In this document: positions 6,876-11,305 of the stretch, piece by piece
Numbering within the stretch: position 1 is the first letter of the stretch
Layout of the letters: every line of letters begins with the position of its first letter
Source of the DNA: DAOTZR01 sp034432595
Lineage (GTDB): Bacteria > Chloroflexota > Anaerolineae > B4-G1 > SLSP01
DNA length: 11,305 nucleotides
Direction of reading: 5' to 3'
Assembly: GCA_034432595.1 (NCBI GenBank)
Contig: DAOUBT010000066.1
Span: forward strand, 1-11,305
Position numbers and translations under genes: made by a program
The notes under the pieces: generated by a model
What the model was told of the DNA's origin: nothing
Databases searched by the model: none
Seen by the model: the letters and a program-made list of their open reading frames with translations, nothing else

Positions 6876-7658
6876 TTAACGATCGGAAATATAGCGACGC
6901 ACTTTGTAGGCCCGTTGCAACACGATAGCCAGGACTACCAGGAGCAGGGTGATGATGGCCGCGGCCCAGGCACTGACAGCGACGAAGGGGATTCGTGCCT
7001 GTCGGACGGCGATGCCGATGAAAGCCCATACGAGCACCAGCAGATAGGGCACATCGTGGCGGGTGATGCTGATGACGGCGGCGATGACAATCGCCACGAT
7101 AAACATGAGCACCGTCCAGCCTTCCATGGGCAGCCCCCAGCCGCTCCATTGGGCGGCGTACAGGGCGATGGTGATGTTGGCGATGTTGGCGACGGTAATC
7201 CAGCCCAGATAGAGGCTGAAAGGCAGGTGGATATAGAGCTTTTCGGGGGTCGAGGCGGGCCGTGCGTTGATGCCGAGACGGAGGTAGATGGCAATGAGAC
7301 TGCCTAACAGGATTCCCATGGCAATGACCGAGAGGCCAAACTGATTGTAGTGCCAGAGGAAAAGCCAGACGCAGTTCGCCACGCAGCTTATCACGTAAAG
7401 CGGACCGATGCGGCGCACCGCCGGTGCGCTCTGTTGCGGCCTGAGCACCTGATACAGCGAAAAGGCTATCAGGCCGAGGTAAATCAGACCCCAGATGCTG
7501 AAGACGTAGCCGGCGGGCACGAAGTAGGTTTCGTAGCGCGCGGTGATTTCCGCCGCGGTTTGATGGTTGAACGGCAGGGCGTTGGAGAGGAGGTTGATGA
7601 CGAGGGTGATGATCGTTGCTCCCAGGTTGAGCCAGGGATAAAGCCGTTGCTGTTTCAT
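6876..7658 (-). CDS. TspO/MBR-related multi-pass membrane protein
   Basis: A 260-aa, very hydrophobic protein with about seven or eight predicted membrane segments: roughly residues 9-28, 46-71, 84-103, 107-129, 145-169, 176-198, 203-220 and 223-248. TspO-like features include FVPAGYVFSIWGLIYLG in the second segment, NCVWLFLWHY in the third and LPFSLYLGWITVANIANI in the fifth, resembling the P-x-W-x-x-IY, N-x-x-W and L-x-P-Y-x-x-W-x-x-(F/V)A-x-x-N elements of tryptophan-rich sensory proteins. Classic TspO has about 160 aa and five helices, so this is the longer related family. TspO proteins bind porphyrins and other hydrophobic ligands; the role of the long family is unclear. The ATG at 7658 has an AAGAGGT Shine-Dalgarno. 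The gene lies 35 bases after the amidohydrolase and 20 before the XdhC-family gene, in the same run. Confidence 0.8.
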   Translation of the reverse strand: MKQQRLYPWLNLGATIITLVINLLSNALPFNHQTAAEITARYETYFVPAGYVFSIWGLIYLGLIAFSLYQVLRPQQSAPAVRRIGPLYVISCVANCVWLFLWHYNQFGLSVIAMGILLGSLIAIYLRLGINARPASTPEKLYIHLPFSLYLGWITVANIANITIALYAAQWSGWGLPMEGWTVLMFIVAIVIAAVISITRHDVPYLLVLVWAFIGIAVRQARIPFVAVSAWAAAIITLLLVVLAIVLQRAYKVRRYISDR

Positions 7659-7693
7659 ACCGTTACCTCTTTTTTGAGATTCGACAGGCTGGT

Positions 7694-9082
7694 TTATTGC
7701 CAGTAAACCGGAGCGCGCGGGATGAACTGCCCACTGCCGCGTTTGAGGAGGCAGGTCCCTTCGCGTAGTAAGAATTCACCGCGGCGGATGGTGGCGACCA
7801 CGCGCCCTTTGACGCGCATCCCTTCGTAAGGGGTGTAACCGCCGACGGTATGCTGCGTGGATGCGGTGATGATGTCTTCCGGCTCCGGATCGTAGAGCAC
7901 GATGTCCGCGTCCGCGCCGGGGATGAGGCCGCCTTTGCGCGGCCACAGGCCGTAAATTTGCGCCGGGTTGGTGGAAAGCAATCGCGCCAACATGCCCCAC
8001 GAGATGCGTCCCTCCGCCACGCCATAGGTCGCCATGAGCGGGAGCAAGGTCTCCAGCCCCGGCAGGCCGCCCGGCGTTTGGGTGAAGTCATCCTGCGCCG
8101 TTTTCTGCGCTTTGGGGTAATCGCAGTGGTCGGTGATGAGCATGTCCACACCACCGGCGGCGACCAGGTCCCATAGCCGTCCGGTCTCCAGGGGATTGCG
8201 CAGGGGGGGCTGCAGGATGTAGCGCCACGGTTCCGCGCCCTCGTAGAGCGTTTCGTCGAGCAGGAGGTACTGCGGCGCGGTTTCGCTAAAGGCGACCTGT
8301 CCGGCTTCCCGCGCAGCGTTGACCAGCTCCACGGTGCGCGCGGTGGAGTTGTGGGCAATGACGACGGGGGCACGCGCCGCCTCGGCTAAGAAGAGGACGC
8401 GCGCCGTGGCTTCTTGCTCGGCTAAAGCGGGCCGCGCCGTCCCGTGATACCGCAGCCCGCGCTGACCCGCATCCACCAAAGCCTGCGTTTGCGCGGTGAC
8501 CAGGGCGTCGTTTTCGCAGTGTACCAGGCTGATGATGCCGTAAAAGCCCGCCGCTTCGAGGAGGCGATAGAGGGTGGCGTCGTCGCTGTAGTAGTTGGGG
8601 CGGTAGGTGGTGTAGAGCTTGATGCTGGTCACGCCCAGTTCCACCAGCTCGGCCAGTTCGTCCTCACGTCCAGCCGGGATGTCGGTGACCATCATGTGGA
8701 GCGCGTAATCAATCGCCGCGGGCGCCGCTTCTTCGAGACGCGCCATGAGCGCCTCGCTCAGGCTCTGCCCCTTGAACTGTGTGGCAAAGTCCACCACGGT
8801 CGTCACCCCGCCGTAGATGGCGGTGCGACTGCCCTGAACCCAGGTGTCGGCGGTTTTGTAGATGCCGGTATCGAGTTGAATGTGGGTGTGGGCATCAATC
8901 ACGCCCGGCAGGACGATGAGGCCCTGCGCGTCGTACACGTCGCAACCTTCCGGCGCGGGCAGGTTATACCCAATGGCCTGGATTTGCTCGCCCTGAACCA
9001 GCACATCCGCCTGTTCCAGGACCAGCTCCGGGGTGACGACGGTGCCTTTACGAATGAGCAGGCTATGGTCTTTTGATTTCAT
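7694..9082 (-). CDS. Hydantoinase/dihydropyrimidinase-family cyclic amidohydrolase
   Basis: A 462-aa amidohydrolase of the usual length for D-hydantoinases, dihydropyrimidinases and allantoinases, which open cyclic ureides by hydrolysis in the cytoplasm. All binuclear metal ligands are visible: DAHTH (His65, His67), the carboxylated Lys155 in IKLYTTY, His188 in VHCEND, His244 in IAHNST and Asp318 in TDHCDY. Tyr160, five residues after the Lys, matches the hydantoinase/dihydropyrimidinase catalytic Tyr. GGVTTVVDFA and the C-terminal HTVGGYTPYEGMRVKG also look hydantoinase-like, while ARPALAEQEA recalls the allantoinase S/ARP-x-x-E segment. The substrate therefore stays open among dihydropyrimidines, hydantoins and allantoin. 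The ATG at 9082 has a near-perfect Shine-Dalgarno overlapping the MFS stop codon. The nearby XdhC-family gene fits a nucleobase degradation setting (inference). Confidence 0.92.
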   Translation of the reverse strand: MKSKDHSLLIRKGTVVTPELVLEQADVLVQGEQIQAIGYNLPAPEGCDVYDAQGLIVLPGVIDAHTHIQLDTGIYKTADTWVQGSRTAIYGGVTTVVDFATQFKGQSLSEALMARLEEAAPAAIDYALHMMVTDIPAGREDELAELVELGVTSIKLYTTYRPNYYSDDATLYRLLEAAGFYGIISLVHCENDALVTAQTQALVDAGQRGLRYHGTARPALAEQEATARVLFLAEAARAPVVIAHNSTARTVELVNAAREAGQVAFSETAPQYLLLDETLYEGAEPWRYILQPPLRNPLETGRLWDLVAAGGVDMLITDHCDYPKAQKTAQDDFTQTPGGLPGLETLLPLMATYGVAEGRISWGMLARLLSTNPAQIYGLWPRKGGLIPGADADIVLYDPEPEDIITASTQHTVGGYTPYEGMRVKGRVVATIRRGEFLLREGTCLLKRGSGQFIPRAPVYWQ

Positions 9083-9087
9083 GGTTC

Positions 9088-9097
9088 ATCCTCCTTA
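9088..9097 (-). promoter_or_regulatory. Ribosome binding site overlapping the MFS stop codon
   Basis: TAAGGAGGAT on the minus strand contains the TAA stop of the MFS gene (9095-9097) and a consensus AAGGAGG Shine-Dalgarno, five to eight bases before the ATG at 9082. This fixes the amidohydrolase start and indicates co-transcription and likely translational coupling. Confidence 0.85.
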
Positions 9098-10351
9098 CAG
9101 CGAACTGTCGGGGCGCTCCTCAAAGCCTTCCAGGACGCGGTAGGCGCTCAGGGCGGCCAGGAGTGTGATGACTCCCGCGGTCAGGAAGACCTGTTTGACG
9201 CCGACGAGGTCTCCCAGAACGGCGGAAAGGGCCTCAGCCCCGGCAACGGAAGCGTTGATGATGAGGTTGACTGCCGCCTGTACCCGCCCACGCATGTCGT
9301 CGGGCGCCAGCATCTGCGTGATGGTGTCCAGCGCGCCGCGTGCCGACACCACGCTCAGGCCAAGCAGGGCCAGGCTCACCAGGATGAGCGCATACCAGGG
9401 CGCGTAAGCAAAGATCACGATGGCTACAGCGGCGATGCTCAGCATCCCGCTCACCAGGTAACGCGCACGGAAGCGTTCCGCCAGGCGGTGCGCCAGGAAT
9501 CCGCCCATCACGGAGCCGAAGCCCAGGGTGGTCATGGCAAACCCGTAGCCCAAAGCGCCCACGTTGAGCGATTCATCCAGGTGGTGCACCGCCAACAGCA
9601 CGATGGAGGCGATGCCCAGGGTGGCCATAGCGACCAGCACCAGCACCTCTTTGAGCAAGCGATGCCCAAAGATGTAGCGCAGCCCTTCCATCAACTCCTG
9701 CCGCACGGTGGCGGGCGGTTTGTTGCGTCCGTTGCTGCTCACCGGGACGCTATCCAGACGGCTCAGTGAGGCTATCGCCAGGGCAGAAATGAAGAAAGAG
9801 AGGCCGTCGAAGATGAAGGCGAAGTTGACGCCCCACAGGCCGATGACAATGCCCGCTACCGACGGCCCAATTACCATGGCCAGGACGGTACTGCCCTGTA
9901 TGAGGGCGTTCGCGCTCCATAAATCGGCCAGCGGCACGATGTTTGGGATGAGCGCGTTGCGTGCCGGGTAGAAGAACACGCTCACCAGTGCCATCAGGCC
10001 CACTGCCAGGTACAGAAACCCCAGGTGGCGCGTCAGCGGCACGAAAATCAGGCTCAGCACGATGATGCCGCGCAGCACATCCGAGGCGATCATCAGGGTG
10101 CGGCGGTTCCAGCGGTCGGCGATCACGCCGCCCACCAGGCCAAACAGGGCCTGCGGCAGGACTAAAGAGAGCGCCGGAATGAGGAGCGCCGTCACGGAGT
10201 CGCTGAGTTGACTGATCAGGTGCAGCGAAGCAATGAGCAGCGCCTGATCCCCGATTTGGGATAAGAGCTGTCCCACCCAGAGCCGCAGGAAGGCCGGGTT
10301 CGCCGTGAGAACGTGCGTTGAGATTTTCTGAGAGCCAGGCAGGCTGCTCAT
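9095..10351 (-). CDS. Major facilitator superfamily transporter, EntS-like (MFS_3) family
   Basis: A 418-aa inner-membrane protein with about twelve hydrophobic segments in two halves, of normal MFS length. It starts with the family-typical NPAFLRLWVGQLLSQIGDQ (about 18-36). The loop 2-3 motif A reads GGVIADRWNRR (74-84), and the C-terminal half has MLAPDDMRGRVQAAVNLI, resembling the P-x-x-x-RGRV loop of EntS-type exporters. Such proteins are mostly proton-driven efflux pumps for siderophores, macrolides or other small molecules; the substrate here is unknown. The reading frame is open up to 10582, but that extra 77 residues overlaps the acyltransferase gene and looks non-native. The only ATG that fits is 10351, 34 bases past the acyltransferase stop. 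No clear Shine-Dalgarno precedes it, and a small hairpin lies in the gap. Confidence 0.9.
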   Translation of the reverse strand: MSSLPGSQKISTHVLTANPAFLRLWVGQLLSQIGDQALLIASLHLISQLSDSVTALLIPALSLVLPQALFGLVGGVIADRWNRRTLMIASDVLRGIIVLSLIFVPLTRHLGFLYLAVGLMALVSVFFYPARNALIPNIVPLADLWSANALIQGSTVLAMVIGPSVAGIVIGLWGVNFAFIFDGLSFFISALAIASLSRLDSVPVSSNGRNKPPATVRQELMEGLRYIFGHRLLKEVLVLVAMATLGIASIVLLAVHHLDESLNVGALGYGFAMTTLGFGSVMGGFLAHRLAERFRARYLVSGMLSIAAVAIVIFAYAPWYALILVSLALLGLSVVSARGALDTITQMLAPDDMRGRVQAAVNLIINASVAGAEALSAVLGDLVGVKQVFLTAGVITLLAALSAYRVLEGFEERPDSSL

Positions 10352-10365
10352 GGCACGCGAACCGG

Positions 10366-10386
10366 ATGATGAGCGCGTCTCATCAT
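10366..10386. repeat. Perfect 8-bp inverted repeat between acyltransferase and MFS genes
   Basis: ATGATGAG (10366-10373) and CTCATCAT (10379-10386) are perfect reverse complements separated by CGCGT. The element fills most of the 34-base intercistronic gap and includes one base of the upstream stop codon. It could be a small RNA hairpin that tunes translation of the MFS gene, which lacks an obvious Shine-Dalgarno, or an operator half-site pair. No T-run follows, so termination is unlikely. Confidence 0.5.
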
Positions 10387-11305
10387 TAAAGGGCTTTTTC
10401 GTAGATGCGGTAGGTACGGTAAGGCTGGCCATCGAAGATCGCTGCCGTTTGACGCATCGGAAGATTGGTTTCCAGCACCCACGAAATTTCCATGCTCTTG
10501 TACCCGGCGCGGATCCCGGCACGGAGCGTTTCCAGGAACAACACCGCATCCACCCCACGCCCATGGTATTCGTGAATGACACCGCCCACCATGGCGCGGA
10601 TGCCGGTGACGACTTTGCGCACCTTCCACCAGTACAGGAATTGCGCCATGCTCAGCCATTCCGGCTTGCCCGGTCGCGGATAGGCGCGGCGCAGGGCCTG
10701 ATTCAGGTCCGGGATGGGGAGCATGAAGCCGATGGGTTCTCCGCCTTTTTCCGCGATGAAAGTCGTGCGCTTATCCGCCATCGGCAACAGGGCCTTGATG
10801 AGATGCTCGATTTCTTCCTCGGTGAGAGGGACGAAGCCCCAGTTGCGCGACCAGGCCTTGTTGTAAACCGTGAGAATTTTGGGGATTTCGTGATCTAAAT
10901 CCTTCCAGTTGACGTTTCGCACGGTCACGTCCAGGCGTCCGCGCACTTTTTCGGCCACGCGCAGCAACTTGGGATTGATGCCGGAATCGTCCACACCGTA
11001 GCGGGTGAGATCGGTGGTGTAAGCGATGAGGTCCATCGCTTTGCCGTACCCCGCACCTTCGATAAGGTCAATGTAGTAACGCGGGTTGTAGGTCATCATC
11101 ACCACGGGCGTGCCGTTCCAGCCATCCACCAGCAGGCCGCATTCCTCATTGGTGGAGAAGTTGAAGGGGCCGCGGATGGCGGTCATGCCGTGGCTGCGCA
11201 CAAAATCTTCCGCGGCGGTAAGGAGCGCCTGCGCCACCTCTGGATCGTTGATGCTCTCGAACAGGCCGAAGAAGCCGACCTTGTCCTCCCAGAAGGCGTT
11301 GTGGG
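10386..11305 (-). CDS. GNAT-fold acyltransferase-like protein (partial, N-terminus outside window)
   Basis: The last 305 residues of a protein whose start lies beyond the right edge. The frame stays open to the edge, reading HNAFWEDKVGFFGLFESINDPEVAQ before the GTG at 11237, so that GTG is internal and not the start. The segment VGFFGLFESINDPEVA, the GPFNFSTNEECGLLVDG stretch (residues 45-61 from the edge) and MMTYNPRYYIDLIE are hallmarks of a YghO-like family in the acyl-CoA N-acyltransferase (GNAT) superfamily. A C-terminal acyltransferase region carries FIAEKGGEPIGFMLPIPDLN and GVIHEYHGRGVDAVLFLETLRAG. The substrate is not known, and full-length relatives are typically about 370 aa. It is the most upstream gene seen of the run towards XdhC. 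Confidence 0.82.
   Translation of the reverse strand, partial: HNAFWEDKVGFFGLFESINDPEVAQALLTAAEDFVRSHGMTAIRGPFNFSTNEECGLLVDGWNGTPVVMMTYNPRYYIDLIEGAGYGKAMDLIAYTTDLTRYGVDDSGINPKLLRVAEKVRGRLDVTVRNVNWKDLDHEIPKILTVYNKAWSRNWGFVPLTEEEIEHLIKALLPMADKRTTFIAEKGGEPIGFMLPIPDLNQALRRAYPRPGKPEWLSMAQFLYWWKVRKVVTGIRAMVGGVIHEYHGRGVDAVLFLETLRAGIRAGYKSMEISWVLETNLPMRQTAAIFDGQPYRTYRIYEKAL

Noticed and set aside
10352..10582. N-terminal extension of the MFS transporter to a start at 10582
   Set aside because: The extra 77 residues overlap the well-supported acyltransferase gene in another frame, and read as non-native, Arg/Cys/Trp-rich sequence. The MFS fold begins right after the ATG at 10351.

Overview
All protein genes and the one RNA gene lie on the minus strand of this GC-rich window, which looks like a bacterial chromosome. 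The gene mix suggests Chloroflexota (Anaerolineae-like): a UvrD-type helicase paired with a degenerate helicase-like partner, an XdhC-family protein, a YghO-like acyltransferase and a class A RNase P RNA. That taxonomic call is inference from protein style and gene content and was not tested.

In transcription order (right to left), the first block runs 11305 to 5794 and looks like one operon-like run. It holds a GNAT-fold acyltransferase-like protein cut by the window edge, an EntS-like MFS exporter, a hydantoinase/dihydropyrimidinase-family amidohydrolase with all metal ligands, a TspO-related membrane protein and an XdhC/CoxI-family protein. Gaps between genes are 12-36 bases. Two Shine-Dalgarno sequences are very strong, and one overlaps the upstream stop codon. 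The amidohydrolase and XdhC together hint at purine, pyrimidine or hydantoin breakdown that uses a molybdenum hydroxylase encoded elsewhere. No hydroxylase subunit is in the window.

In the middle, 5356-5730 encodes the RNase P RNA (rnpB). Its ends pair as a 13-bp P1 helix, and an extended -10/-35 promoter sits at the expected distance upstream.

The second block, 5295 to 194, has three genes. The first is a 695-aa SF1-helicase-like protein with an intact Walker A motif but eroded later motifs, recalling AddB/RecC-type partners. The second is a CatA-like acetyltransferase joined to it by an ATGA stop/start overlap. After a 135-base gap comes a 751-aa UvrD/Rep helicase with all motifs intact. 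Neither helicase-like protein shows a PD-(D/E)XK nuclease domain. This split, nuclease-less AddA/AddB-like pair with an acetyltransferase between its members is the most unusual arrangement here.

The left edge (1-193) is non-coding. It holds a tandem direct repeat and a family of short GGCATGGCC-centred palindromes, including a perfect 15-bp stem, that resemble a REP-type dispersed intergenic repeat.
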